64,000 nucleotides of DNA from Sipunculus nudus (Eukaryota; Annelida; Sipuncula; Golfingiida; Sipunculidae). The stretch covers positions 27,355,729 through 27,419,728 of the forward strand of contig CM049314.1 in assembly GCA_026874595.1 (NCBI GenBank). Direction: 5' to 3'. Positions within the stretch are counted from its first letter, which is position 1. Each line of letters starts with the position of its first letter. This document shows, piece after piece, positions 1 through 11,584 of the stretch. Below the pieces are notes generated by a model. That model worked only from the letters and a program-made list of their open reading frames with translations, was not told the origin of the DNA and searched no databases. A program made the translations under genes and the position numbers.

Positions 1-2177
1 CTGTTGTATAAAGCTTGCGAACAACATAAATAAATGAGATCTTTCATCTTCTTAAAGGAGAAGGAACCTACAGAAAATATACCTTGCACTGTTTTTATAT
101 GACGTTTTCCACATGCATTGCCAACTCGGGATCATGTTTCCGCATTAATTTGTCCATGCATCTTTCTCGATCAACCAAATGTTTCATAAAGAGATTATAA
201 CGAGCTAAGCAATAAAGAAAATTAATGTATTTATTAAAGATATATCATGTAAAATAAAAAGAAATAATACACACCAAAATCACGTGTGGTAAAGTAAAAA
301 CACTTTTGCAAACTGTTAAACCTTATTGGATGTTTTCACTGCGTATATGTAAATCATAATAAACAGTCCCGAGGCTTCTTCATTTGGCATTAAGCAGGCA
401 GCTCTGGTTCCATAAAGAACTGGGTGGACCTGCATTTTAGATATTGCTGGCTTACCAGTATTTACTGGAAATTTAAGTGCGTTAGCCTTATCATTTACCT
501 ATATCTCATCAAGAAACCATAATAATGTGTTTTGTAAGGACTTATGATGTATTTCAGGTGAAAAACCACTCACAACCAAGGTGTATTTTGTGGGGTCTAT
601 AAATGTATATAAAGGGGAAAAGCACTAAAAGAAAGGAAACGGAGTTCAATATATGGAATCTTGATGGAAGAAATGAGTGGCAAGGAATCTCGAATACATG
701 ATTTTTTCACATTTACTGACCATGTAGGTGGGTCAGCGACTAGGTCACACATGTTTAGTTCCGTTATTGACAGCAGGGGTCTTGATATGCACAATTGTCC
801 TTAATCCTATCGCAGACATCCGGTCCTTGCCGATGGCAGTTCGCTTGATTTCGGTGGTAATCTCCACGCAATTTGAAAACCACCCAAACATCACTCAAAA
901 TGATATGTATATTAAGAATTGTTTATTCTCTATATCGGCAAAGTCGCTGCGGGATCAGTAAACTTTAAAATGGGGTATAGCACAGTGTTATACGCAACGC
1001 GGTTTCAGAGAACATTAAGGACAAAGGTGGTACTACAAATTTACTAAACTTGTTCTTGTCATTAATACAAAAATAAAATGGTATCATGATTTACTTAACA
1101 ATCAAACAAGTATATATTTACTAACATGATTTGGAAATTATGAACATTCTGATCAGAGGATATTAGTCATGATTAACGGATCATATAACCGTTGTGAAAA
1201 TACTTAAAATGTGTGCTTGCATAATTATGTCGCTAGTTATTTGCCTGGTTGTATTTACCGAATTATTATATTCCTCGAAGAATATAACCATGTTTACACA
1301 AAATTTATATTGTTATGGTGCAATCACAAGTACGTCAATACCGGTTTCTTAAAGTTTACAGAAATATTCTTTCAAATAATAAATAAGAATTATGAGAAAG
1401 TACCCTCTGATATATATGCTGCTGATATAACCACTGATATTTTATAATACTATCTCTACGCTTGGGGGAGGGGGGGGGGGGAGGCGGGTCAGACAACCGG
1501 TAAACCATCACGTTTAATTAATTGCTTTAGCTAATTTGTAAAAATTATATTAATTTAACATTTTCTAAAACATCTCATGATATTCTCGAACAAGGGAGCT
1601 AAGCCAGGAATGAGGGAGGGGAGGGGGCCGTAGTAAGTTGGGGATCCAGGAAATCGAAAACGGGGGAGGACGCTAATATGGGTTGGTGTTTGTTTGGTTA
1701 TTTAAAAACTAAGTTATATAATATATAAATATATATTTTAAATATCACTACGTTATATATTTTAGTGTATGAAAATATTTTTTTTTTTTAATTATGAACC
1801 ATGTTTTTATTTAGGTTAAATACACGGGGGAGGGTATGGAGGGTGTATTCCCTCCCATATTTGAGAAGTTTTGAATATGCAATGAAGAGAGGTAATTGTG
1901 AGGCAATTTTTCACATCCGAAAATTATAAGGATTTTATGTTCTTGAGAAAATGTTTTCTGATGTCTTTGCATAATGTAGTCAAACTGTAGAGGGGTTAAA
2001 TATTAATATATATATTTCTTCAAACTTTGGATATAAAATTTAAATCGTTTTCAACATGCTATGTCAATGGCGAAAAGGTGCATCTACGTTTATAACTTGC
2101 AAAAAAAAAATTTAAATGTGATGTTCAAGGTAAAATAACTATTCTGTTGAACTCTTTTGTTAATTTTGCATTTTACC
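1..2177. other. AT-rich non-coding stretch
   Basis: I recognise no gene here. The short open frames lack domain-like composition and are interrupted by A/T runs. Poly-G stretches lie near 1465-1490 and 1616-1628. Confidence 0.5.
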
Positions 2178-2306
2178 GGGTTCCATGGTCTCGACAACAC
2201 AGAGGACTCAGCAGAGCACAGATCGTGAGTTCGAGTACCGCATCGGCAGAGAAGCCGCGAGATTGTTCACGGTCGACCCCCTCCACAGGAACTGACGCTC
2301 TGCAGC
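2178..2306 (+). mobile_element. tRNA-derived SINE fragment (copy 1)
   Basis: The segment has a B-box-like motif (GTGAGTTCGAGTACC, near 2225-2239) and a tail running through GAGATTGTTCACGG to GACGCTCTGCAG. The same order of motifs occurs in reverse complement at 9690-9822, so the two are copies of one family. The A-box end is degraded. An RNA polymerase III origin follows from the B-box and the tRNA resemblance of the other copy. Confidence 0.55.
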
Positions 2307-3837
2307 TTTTTATAAATTAATATCCGCAGCTAATAACATTGAAGGTAATAAACTATGGATAACTAAAATAAAATCTAATTCCTTATTAATAAAAAGAAAC
2401 CAAATCTAAAAAATGAAAATGAATCAGAAAATTGGAAAAAGAAATAGATAAAATGAGATATATTGCAGCTCATTTGGCGTCTTTAAAAGATTTTACTTTG
2501 GAGATTGATATAGCGTTAGAACCCTTCATATATACATGAAATAGAAACCGTCCATGGAATAATACGCAGAAGAAAACACACATATACTAGTTTTATTTGT
2601 GATAACAGTAACAATGATGGCCATGATATATACGCAATAGGCATTCATACTGCATTAAAATATTTTAAAACACAGAATACTAAAAGAGTATTACATAAAC
2701 TTCATCGAAAATTAGATGGTACCGTTCCAACACCCATCACACTGAACTATGTCTCCAGAAGGATAACCGTACTAAATTTTGAATAGAATTATGTTATCCG
2801 GAAGTCTTTATGGTACATGACACAACTGACTCAGGCGGGGGTCGCACGAAGCCCAGCAATCCAAACCGGAAATTTCCGGAAAATCGCTGTTGTATTTTTC
2901 ACAAGATGTTAAGGGGGGGGGGGACGCCGTTAATTAAAATATACCCACATCTTGATACAGGGTGGCAAAACAAAGTTAAAATGCAGATAAATTTATAAGT
3001 TCGTTTGTATTTTCTTTGGATAATTTTATCGTATTGACATTTGATAATAATTTTATCACAATTTTATTTGCATTTTGATTTAAATCAGTCATTTGTAAAT
3101 CCATTTAAATGATTCGTATTTGAACGTTGCCAGCCTGATGTCTAATTGTAAAATCTAGCAAAATTAATCAGAGTTTTCCAGGTACAATGTAACTGATTGT
3201 GAAGTAAGATGGTATCTTAAAATTGACAGAAGAACAACAAACACCATTTAATTATTGTACCTAAATGTTATGTATTTCACTTTTAATTTTGGCTTCCTGC
3301 CACGATACATAAGGTCAGTTAACAATATTATCACCCCCTAATATATTTATATGTTTGTTTCGTTTTGAGTATTAGATGGCTAAATGTATATGTCAAAGGT
3401 TTATTCCGAGCTTGTGTACTCTGGAGCAAGGAAATGTGAGTACACTGGTAGCAAAAGGAAGTGCATCTAAATGTTACGAATCTGATTGATAACTCCCAGA
3501 ACAAAGATTCCCAATTTGTGGACTGTGCTTTCCGCTTGTCCTCTGTTTGATCCACTGGCTTCATACGCATCTGAAAAGATATACCACCAACAACATTAAC
3601 AATAGAACTTTGCACGGAATCTAAGTTAAGTATGTAGGGAAGCACAGAACATTAACATAGAATTACAATATACAAATAATAGATCAGAGATACTTCCTTT
3701 GAAGAGATTTCTCAAATAATATGAATGTTTGAACGAAAAAACAAGTTACTGAGGGTAATGACGCTCAGTTGAGTTGGAAGACATTTACAAAAGGAATTTT
3801 ATCATCTGAATGGCAATTTTTGTAGGTAATATTCCAA
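2307..3837. other. non-coding stretch, no gene recognised
   Basis: The sequence is AT-rich with a poly-G run near 2911-2922. The small open frames at 2810-2998 (+) and 3331-3645 (-) show no family resemblance and are probably chance. Confidence 0.45.
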
Positions 3838-4947
3838 TTCAAGTGAAGGATAGCTCAAAGGATATGGGGCACAGAGACCTTATTTCTAGTATAAAAGAAG
3901 ATTTTTCATGGACCTCCCCGGATGTCATGTAAGAAGATTCTAGGTGCAATGGTAACGATTTGTGCCATGTTAACGGGCGACCGCATCTTTGAAGGTCTTT
4001 AAAATAAAAATTTAAAGAAATTGCATTTGAAAACAAGGCCTACAGGCCTAATGCGAACCTGTGCAATGAGATTACACCAGGTATAATGCTTCAATGCTTG
4101 ACCATGGAGACTTTTGATAGGTCTCTCAGAATGTCAAGAATGAAGATTCTAGGTCCAGTCTTTACGATTTGTGCCCTGTTAACAGATGTTCACATTTTTA
4201 AAGGTCTCAAAAATAGAGAAAAAAATCGTAAAAAATAAAAAAAATACAGGTGGCGACACCAGTCTGCAGGAACTGATGGAACATCTCATGTTCAATATGT
4301 ATGCCAAAAATCATGACTATCAGTGATGTAGTTAATGAAATATTGAAGTATTTGTATCAAATTTTTCACTATTCTGGGGGGTACTTTGGGGCCCCATAGC
4401 TCAAAGAATATGAGTAACAGAGACCTAATTTCTAGTTTCCATGGAAACTTTTGATAGGTCTCTCTGAATGTCAAGAATGAAGATTCTAGATCCAGTCTTT
4501 ACGATTTGTGCCTTGTTAACAGATGTCCACATTTTTAAAGGTATCAAAAATAGAGAAAAAAAATTCGTAAAAAATAAAAAAATACAAGTGGCACCACCAG
4601 TCTGCAGGAACTGATGGAACATCTCATGATCAATATGTATGCCAAAAATCATGACCATCAGTGATGTAGGTAATGAGATATTGAAGTTTTTGTATGAAAT
4701 TTTTACTATTCTGGGGGGTACTTTGGGGCCTAATAGCTCGAAGAATATGGGTAACACAGACCTAAATTCTGGTTTCTTTGGAGACTTTTCATAGGTCTCC
4801 CAGAATAATAAGAATGAAGATTCTAGATCAAGTCTTTACGATTTGTGCCCTGTTAACAAATGTTCACGTTTTTAAAAGGTCTCAAAAATAGAGAACAACA
4901 TTCGTAAAAAATAAAAAAATATAGGTGGCGCCACCAGTCTGCAGGAA

Positions 4948-6089
4948 TACGCGACGCCGGAGATCCTTGTTCTCCTGTACGGGAGGGAAAATATCAACTC
5001 TTTTGCAGGCGATTACCGGCAGGTGCGCCACTGTCGCAGCAGTCAGTGGGGACAAAAACAAAAATGGCCGACGCTTAGTTTGTCTAGTCAGACTGTGATT
5101 ACCGGTGACCATGTTACCACTGCTGTGCGTACAATTGTACGTAATAGAGCATAAAGATGAAGAATCTAGAAAATTACCCGTATATGAAATATTATTCATG
5201 CGACCTGACATTGAATTGCAACATCATAGAAACCTCTTGCGTGGGGAGAGAATAAACACTCTCGAACGATAATATTAATAAATTTACCTTTTGAATAAAA
5301 ATCATTTGTAAGAATTCTTGCACATATAGGTTATGTTGATGATATAACATATACTTAATATTATAATAAATTACATTATCTTATGAGATGATGACAACAT
5401 AAACCAGTAAAGTTTACTTTTACCGAAATAATATATATCTACTACTTGTATAAATATATATATATATATATAAATAAATATATATATATATATATATATG
5501 AATATATACTTATTGGTTGTCCAAATTTTTTAAAATTATATAATGTAAATTATTTTTATATAAATAATACAATATATAAAATGTTACATTTCAAGATTGG
5601 GAAATGGAAGGTTAAAGATATTTCTACTGGTCGGTTACAATACTAAATATTTTGTGTCAAAGTACAATATATAAAAGTATATATTGATATAATATGTATT
5701 ACATTAACATGTTTTGCATTTTTATTCTTTATTCATCAACCATTATATTATCCATGTACACAGAGCTCAAACGGAGAAGTAGTTGTTCTCTGCTGCCAGC
5801 TCCATGTACTCGCCGACGTTTGTCATATGCCGTGTCGATAAGTTCTGGCCCCATACGGTCCGCCTGTTGAGCAAGCCCACCAAGTTCAGCCTTTTTGTAT
5901 CACGCACACTGAATTCCTAGAGCACTGTTATATTAACTATAGCACTATATTAACACTATTATCCGTGGCTGATGACGATTCTGATGCACGATTACTGTCG
6001 GCCATATTTGCTTTCGCCAGCAATGCTGCTGGTGCAGCAGCACTTACGCGCCTCCACTACAGGAGATCGGGAGTCTCCGGAGCCGCGTA
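4948..6089. mobile_element. nested DNA transposon with terminal inverted repeats
   Basis: This 1,142-bp insertion splits one ~330-bp unit of the composite element. The left end reads TACGCGACGCCGGAGATCC, and the right end read in reverse reads TACGCGGCTCCGGAGACTCC. Similarity continues inward (TTCTCCTGTA versus ATCTCCTGTA), and both sides reach an ATGGCCGAC-type motif about 90-130 bp in. The flanks GCAGGAA and CTGATGG rejoin exactly to the uninterrupted sequence seen near 4270 and 4610, so no target-site duplication is visible. The interior includes (TA)n at about 5455-5500 and a small minus-strand coding remnant. I cannot assign the superfamily. Confidence 0.7.
5729..5899 (-). pseudogene. 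putative C-terminal exon inside the inverted-repeat transposon
   Basis: This minus-strand frame of about 56 codons is rich in charged residues. It contains GPELIDTAYDKRRR and ends in ...YMDNIMVDE, a TAA stop and AATAAA-like poly(A) signals (GAATAAAGAATAAAAATG). A second minus-strand frame over the same bases is also partly open (...NRRTVWGQNLSTRHMTNVG...), so the frame is uncertain. A possible N-terminal piece, MADSNRASESSSATD, lies upstream on the same strand at 5940-6005. I do not recognise the protein. It could be what remains of the element's own gene after internal deletion. Confidence 0.3.
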
Positions 6090-6413
6090 CTGATGGAACA
6101 TCTCATGATCAATATGTATGCCAAAAATCATGACCATCAGTGTTGTAGTAAATGAGATATTGAAGTTTTTGTATGAAATTTTTCACTATTCTGGGGGGTA
6201 CTTTGGGGCCCCATAGCTCAAAGGATATGGGTAACAGAGACCTAATTCCAGGTTTCCAAGGAGATTTTTCATGGACCTCTCAGAATGTAAAGTAAGAAGA
6301 TTCCAGGTCCAGTGGTTACGATTTGTGCCTTGTTAACGGACAGACGGCCGGACGGACGACGGACAAAGATTGATCGCTATAGCTCAGATGACTTACAGTC
6401 AGCTGACTTAAAA

Positions 6414-7545
6414 CGGTTTCAATGCAATATTTTGCAAAGTACAGATTTATTTTAAAGGGAAGAAGCTATTTTCGTGTTAATGCAACATGCTCAATAGGTG
6501 ATTGGGCCCCTTTAAGGTTATTATGAGACTGAGAAATAGTTGCAGGATCAGAGTGTAAGTCAAGAAACCATATTTCAAAGAAACATTAAAAACAAGCGTA
6601 AATTCCTCTATTCCTGTCTTTGTAAACAATTCCTTCAAAAATGTAATTTAATTTTAGCCATAATGACATTGGCCGGTCGGTGAACACCATGTTTAAGAGT
6701 CACTTGCTTTACTTATCAAATGACCATGTAACCATACTCATACCACGCGATCTTATTAAAACCTATGAATACCCAATAATCTTACAAATACGGACTTGTT
6801 AAAAAAGAAGTCCAACGTCTTACCTTAATACCTCAATACTGTATACTAATCTATTGTTAATGTGAAAACATTGATTTCGATTCGACTGGGACTTTACTTA
6901 CCTTTTATCCTTTACCTCCTCGGTGATATGATGTCTTGAAACCCGCTGTGACCAAAGTATATACTCTAAAGAGTGGTAAATCCTTTCAGCATGACCTCAA
7001 AAGGAAACCTGTTAATTTCCGCGAATATTATTTATACATGTGAAAGCTCGCTCCGATTCAGGCAATTTTGTAGGGGAGGGGGAGTAGTCAACGCTAGTGA
7101 ATATAAACATTGGTTGATTATTCCGAGCAATTTACCATTCCTGATTTAAAATTGGTCTAAAACATTATTAGTAGGTAAGAGCATGAGAACCCCACCCCAC
7201 CCCCCTCCTATGATCCGCGTTTGTTTTTAGCTCAGCTGACTATAACCCGGACGTCAGTTAATTGTACATACAGTTAGATGTCTCTAACATCTATCAAACC
7301 AAACTTGGTCACTGTGTTTTCGATACTTTGAGAAATTAAGAAAAACCTCCGACAAAACCCATCGTTACAATTCATTACTCCCTAATACAAAAACCACCTG
7401 TAAGAAACTAGATCAAAATTTCGTAATCTGTAGGTGTTGTAGACCAAATTTGCAAGAAATATATTTTCTCCTTCAATATGATAAATTTTTTTTAAGGATA
7501 CAATATTTAATTGTATGGTACAAATAAGATTAGCATTTTGTAATG
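6414..7545. other. non-coding stretch with a fragment of a dispersed repeat
   Basis: About 6462-6515 matches part of the dispersed repeat at 8390-8840 and 60168-60535 (shared landmark TTCGTGTTAAT...ATGC...GGTGATTGGGCCCC). Another fragment of the palindromic terminus is seen near 7227-7240. No gene is recognised. Confidence 0.45.
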
Positions 7546-7546
7546 C

Positions 7547-8310
7547 ACAGCACGGAGACAGCTTTAGTTCGAGTCCAGCATAATATCATAAATGCTGTTA
7601 GGGTCCAGAGAGCAGTGCTGCTCGTTCTCCTGGACCTTTTAGCTGCCATTGATACTGTTGACCATTCCCAGGTTCTAATCTCTCTTTAAAATCTTTCTTT
7701 TTTGCACAGCTCTACAATGGTTCATTTTGTGTCTCACAAATCGTCAACAGAGGGCCCTGCAGTGTGGGGTACCTAAAGGCTCGGTCCTTGGACCAATTCT
7801 TTTTACCATAATTATATACATCATCTGTCGGGAAACTGTGTGCCATGCATGGAATGAGCTATCATTTTTTATGCAGATGACACTCAGCTCTATGTCACCT
7901 TCAAACCCGAGAACATGAACAGGAGAATGCAAGAAGTTGAGAATTGCATACTCTCAGTTCGCCAATGGGTGAACCTCAAGAGTTTTAAAAATGAATGATA
8001 AAAAGCGGAGGTCCTGTTAATATCTTCTAAGCATATCTTGAAGAGGCTCAGCTATCCTGTTATACATATCAGAGACCATGACGTTTAACCAAGTTCTGTA
8101 GTCAGAAACATCGGTTATTGACTCAAATTCTGGTGTGGAAGCTCATATCAATAGTGTATGTCGTACGGCGTATTTTCATATTTATAACATCGACAGGATC
8201 AGATGGTATCTCAATAAACATGCTGCAGAGAAGTTGGTTCATGCCTTCATCACCCCAGAATAATTAAAAGTATGATACAAAAGCTATGGTATCTGAACAA
8301 CTAATGCATA
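7547..8310 (+). pseudogene. non-LTR retrotransposon (LINE) reverse transcriptase remnant
   Basis: Three conserved blocks occur in the right order but in different frames. HSTETALVRVQ followed by LLVLLDLLAAIDTVDHSQV (7547-7690) is the RT motif A region, normally LDLSAAFDTVDH. CGVPKGSVLGPILFT (about 7758-7800) is the GVPQGSVLGPxLF block. FYADDTQLYVTFKP (about 7868-7910) carries the catalytic YADD. Further on, EAHINSVCRTAYFHIYNI and AEKLVHAFITPE (about 8140-8262) match the downstream RT/thumb region. Frames change between blocks and stops follow several of them, and no endonuclease domain is seen upstream. The motifs suggest the CR1/Jockey-type group. It is a dead, 5'-truncated copy. Confidence 0.85.
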
Positions 8311-8389
8311 GATTACCATGATTCTTTGCATGCCTCAGGGATCAGGGAGTGTTTCATCAGTTTGTGCAGACTGGTGCACTTTGTGCACC

Positions 8390-8840
8390 ACCTTGATTTT
8401 TTTTTTAATTTTAAAGGGGCCCAATCACCTAATAAGCATATTGAATTTACACAAAAAATAGCTCCTCCACTGTAAAATGAATCTGTACCTGCCAAAATAT
8501 TTCCTTCGAAACGTTTGTTTACTCATGTAAACGAGTGTTTAAAATAGTGGACCGGGCGCGATTACAGTGTCAACATAAACACAGCACGTGGGACCATGAG
8601 CATCGCACCGCCATAACACGTGTCAATCAGGAGATGCCCGGACGGACTTGGCCCAACAATGTAATACATATTCATGCTGGCTGAAACACCGCGTATTGCG
8701 TCTCATAATCGGACCTCCGATCACGCGGCCTTGTTATGGTAGTCAGACATAAATGGACTGTGTTTACCAAAACGCAGAGCTATAAGAAGGTGTTTAACAT
8801 CCATATGCGAGGTGCTTAGACTGTGCGGTGAGATGGTTAT
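8390..8840 (-). repeat. dispersed repeat (MITE-like), copy matching 60.2-60.5 kb in inverted orientation
   Basis: Read in reverse complement, this segment follows 60168-60535 over more than 350 bp. Shared landmarks are the AAGGGGCCcAATCAC end, GTGGACCGGGCGCGAT, GTCAATCAGGAGATGCCC, GACTTGGCCCA and GGCTGAAACAC. A third fragment lies at 6462-6515. No coding capacity is seen, so it is probably a non-autonomous element or a decayed family. Confidence 0.7.
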
Positions 8841-8989
8841 GCTGGGAAACTTTTGTATTAACAAAACTGAACTAATTGTATAGAAGAACAGGTATGTAAT
8901 TGCTCCTGATTATGTCCCTTTAAGAATACTTTATCTCTTTTTTAATACCTTTAAAGACGGGGTCGTCCATTAACAGGACATAAATCGTT

Positions 8990-9235
8990 ACCGTTGGTTC
9001 TAGAATATTCTATCTTATCTTTTTTGATGGTCCATGAAAAGTCTCCTTGGAAACCTGATATTAGGTCTATGTTACCCATATCCTACGAGCTATGAGGCTT
9101 ATAAGTAGCCCCCAGAAAATCTGAACATTTGATACCAAAGCAGGGCACAAACCATAACCATTGGACCTATAATCTGTTAACTTGCCATCCTGAGAGTTCC
9201 TCAAAAGTTCTCCTAGAAATCTGAAATTAGGTCAC
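8990..9235 (-). repeat. degraded piece of the composite element, minus strand
   Basis: In reverse complement this matches the 'gggtaacagagacctaat...ggtttccaaggaga...catggacct' and 'gtaacgattt...ccTGTTAA' portion of the ~330-bp unit (compare 6225-6350). The match appears twice in shortened form. Confidence 0.55.
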
Positions 9236-9689
9236 TGTAACCTATATATCTCGAGTATATATCAGCTGAATGTATTGTCATAAAATATGGTGTGCCCATT
9301 GGTCTTGATGAACTTATGCTAATGTACATGAACGATGATGGCAACAACATTATCTTTATCAGTTGTTTGTGCAAGGACATATTGTCAAGAAGGTCAATCG
9401 GCTGAGCGTCATGATCCATGGGCCACTAGTTATGCTCTCTCATCTTATTCTTATTCTAAGTATGTATATCTGCAGGGTTCCATTTCGGTTTGGGATTACG
9501 TGACAGGGCGGTAGCACTAGCTTCCTATTAGAATAGGATTATTTTGTATCCTGGTTTCACACAGGCCCGATGTCTATCGCCTTCTATCGCCTCGTGGGTC
9601 CTTGGTGTGATGATTTCTGGATGTAATCATCCAAAAGCTCGGTCATAATACCGAGGAATCCCCTAAAGACGCACTCGTTTGTCTGTGAT

Positions 9690-9822
9690 ACACGGCTGCA
9701 GAGCGCTCACCCTGGAGGGGGGGGGGCACCGTGAAAATCTCCCCGCCTAGGCTGAGATTCGAACTCACAACCTCCCGGCTTTGAGTCGAGTGCTCTACCC
9801 CTGAGCCACAGAAGCCGGTTAC
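9690..9822 (-). mobile_element. tRNA-derived SINE (copy 2), minus strand
   Basis: On the minus strand the head reads like a tRNA: an A-box TGGCTCAGGGGTAGAGCAC, then CTCGACTCAAAGCCGGG, which fits an anticodon arm (loop CTCAAAG), then a B-box GGTTGTGAGTTCGAATCTC (tRNA-like part about 9748-9822). The tail GAGATTTTCACGGTGCC ... GAGCGCTCTGCAG matches the copy at 2178-2306. The arm has a mismatch, no tRNA acceptor stem closes, and the sequence continues into the shared non-tRNA tail. I therefore call it a SINE rather than a tRNA gene. Confidence 0.75.
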
Positions 9823-9829
9823 CGTAGGT

Positions 9830-11518
9830 CACTTAGTACAACTATGCCGGATTAGGAGTGGGTCACTGGTGGAGCACCTATGCTGTCTCAGGTGTAAATA
9901 TACTCTCATTTCATTCCTACCCTCCAAAACACAAGCACACAGCAATATTCACAAAGTGTAATGCAATAATTGCTATTGTTTAAACAGTAATTCAAGGAGT
10001 AATCTAGAAGATACCATGTTGTGGTAGTCATTTTTAAAAGATATTGATATCCAGTTAATAATTCTTAACAAATTAATTATTTAAAAAAAATGCTTATGTA
10101 TGAGGCAAATTAAGGATAAACAAATATTCAAATTAGACTTGAGACTTCCAAATCAAGTTATACTTTATTTTTATTATTTGCAATTTATAAAATGATATTT
10201 GTTTGGTGATGAACATAAATACATCTGTATGCATAATGTGATTTTCAAGCAAAATTAGGGACAAATGATAATGCAGTAAAATTGATGAAACAATATATAA
10301 AATTATATGTTTTATCGCAAATGTATGAAATCCATCTGTATTTCTATTTTTGAATATTAGATAATTATGAAGCAGCTTTTGTCACTGAATAAGCACTAAT
10401 GAATTAAATTACATATTCCAAATGCATATGTTGAGGGGTTTAAATCCCCCCCCCCCGACCCCTCACACACACATACAAACGCACACCCACCCCAAAGCCT
10501 TGAACTCACGAATCAGTAGGCACTTTTATTATACTGGTAAGGCCAACTAACACGATGTACGCTAGTCGTAGAATCTCTAATACCTGCTCTGAACTGTATA
10601 AATTTTATAAAATTAAAAAAAAAGTTAACATAAATTTTTCCCTTACCAGAATGGGACATATTGATCAGTCCTGTCTGTCCATTATTAAGTAAACAATAAC
10701 TAAGAATCAACTTTGTTCCTATAAGCACTGTTGAATTAACTTTTGTTTGTTTTATGTAGATTGATTTAAGATATTAAAGTCTGAAATTCGAAAGCATGTT
10801 ATAAATTCAGATATATATGTTATAATGCAATTTTGTAAAATTGAAAACAAATGTAATAAAAAAAATAGGATGTAAAGCAAACATTTGTTCACATTTGGAA
10901 ATAAAGTGATCAGCTTGTTTTGTCTACCTGCTTGATCAATTTCAGATGTTCAAAATTAGGATCAACTTTATTTACTTTAAGCACTGTAAAGTAAATTTAA
11001 TATCAGCGCTCCCCCCCCCCCCCCCCCCGAACTGTATAAATATAATAAAATTTAAATAAAAATGAACATATATTCTTGCCTCACCAATATTTGTAAAATT
11101 AAAAAAAAAATGTACAAACAGAGATTACACTTTCTAGTCCCACAGAAGTAAGGTGCTGCCTTGGCATTGAGTTCCCAGGAGAGCTTGTAATTGATATTGT
11201 TATCTTTTAGTGACCAGATGTGTTTTTAGCGTGGGATCTGTTACGAAAGGATTGTTTGTGGTTATTGTATCTGGTCTTGAAATCACCTTCAGTACACCCA
11301 ATGTACATGCCCCCCCCCCCCTAATCGCACGAAGGATAATCTCGTAATATCGTAAGGTCTCGGCTTTTCAAACCACGCCGTTAGCTTCACCTGATGATCA
11401 GGTCGCATCCCGTGAAACAGACTGTTGTGAATGTACAGTGTTGATTTTCTTCAGAGTTATACCACTCTGGCTTAGTCTGTAGGCCATTGAGCACTTTACA
11501 ACGGAGGGTAACTTTAAC

Positions 11519-11584
<66 letters not shown>

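Larger units (their letters stand above)
3838..6413 (+). mobile_element. composite tandem-repeat mobile element, copy 1, interrupted by a nested transposon
   Basis: The element holds about three degenerate ~330-bp units (about 4100-4947, resuming 6090-6340). Each has landmarks in the same order: a GGTGGCGCCACCAGT-type palindrome, 'gtctgcaggaactgatgg', 'ttctggggggtactttgggg' and 'gtgccctgttaacaga'. A ~65-bp module (about 4036-4103) recurs at 20035-20102 in front of another array. The right end is a 31-nt near-palindrome (6380-6410) followed by AAA, also found at 28626-28656 and, inverted, at 14498-14528. Tandem internal repeats plus a 3' hairpin with no target-site duplication I can see resemble non-autonomous Helitron/pearl-like elements of bivalves. 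That class assignment is inference. Confidence 0.6.

Noticed and set aside
8313-8495. Short minus-strand open frame after the LINE remnant
   Set aside because: It overlaps a dispersed repeat border and an A/T run, with no family resemblance.
9748-9822. Functional tRNA gene on the minus strand
   Set aside because: A and B boxes are present, but the acceptor stem does not close, the anticodon stem has a mismatch, and a SINE tail follows that is shared with another copy.
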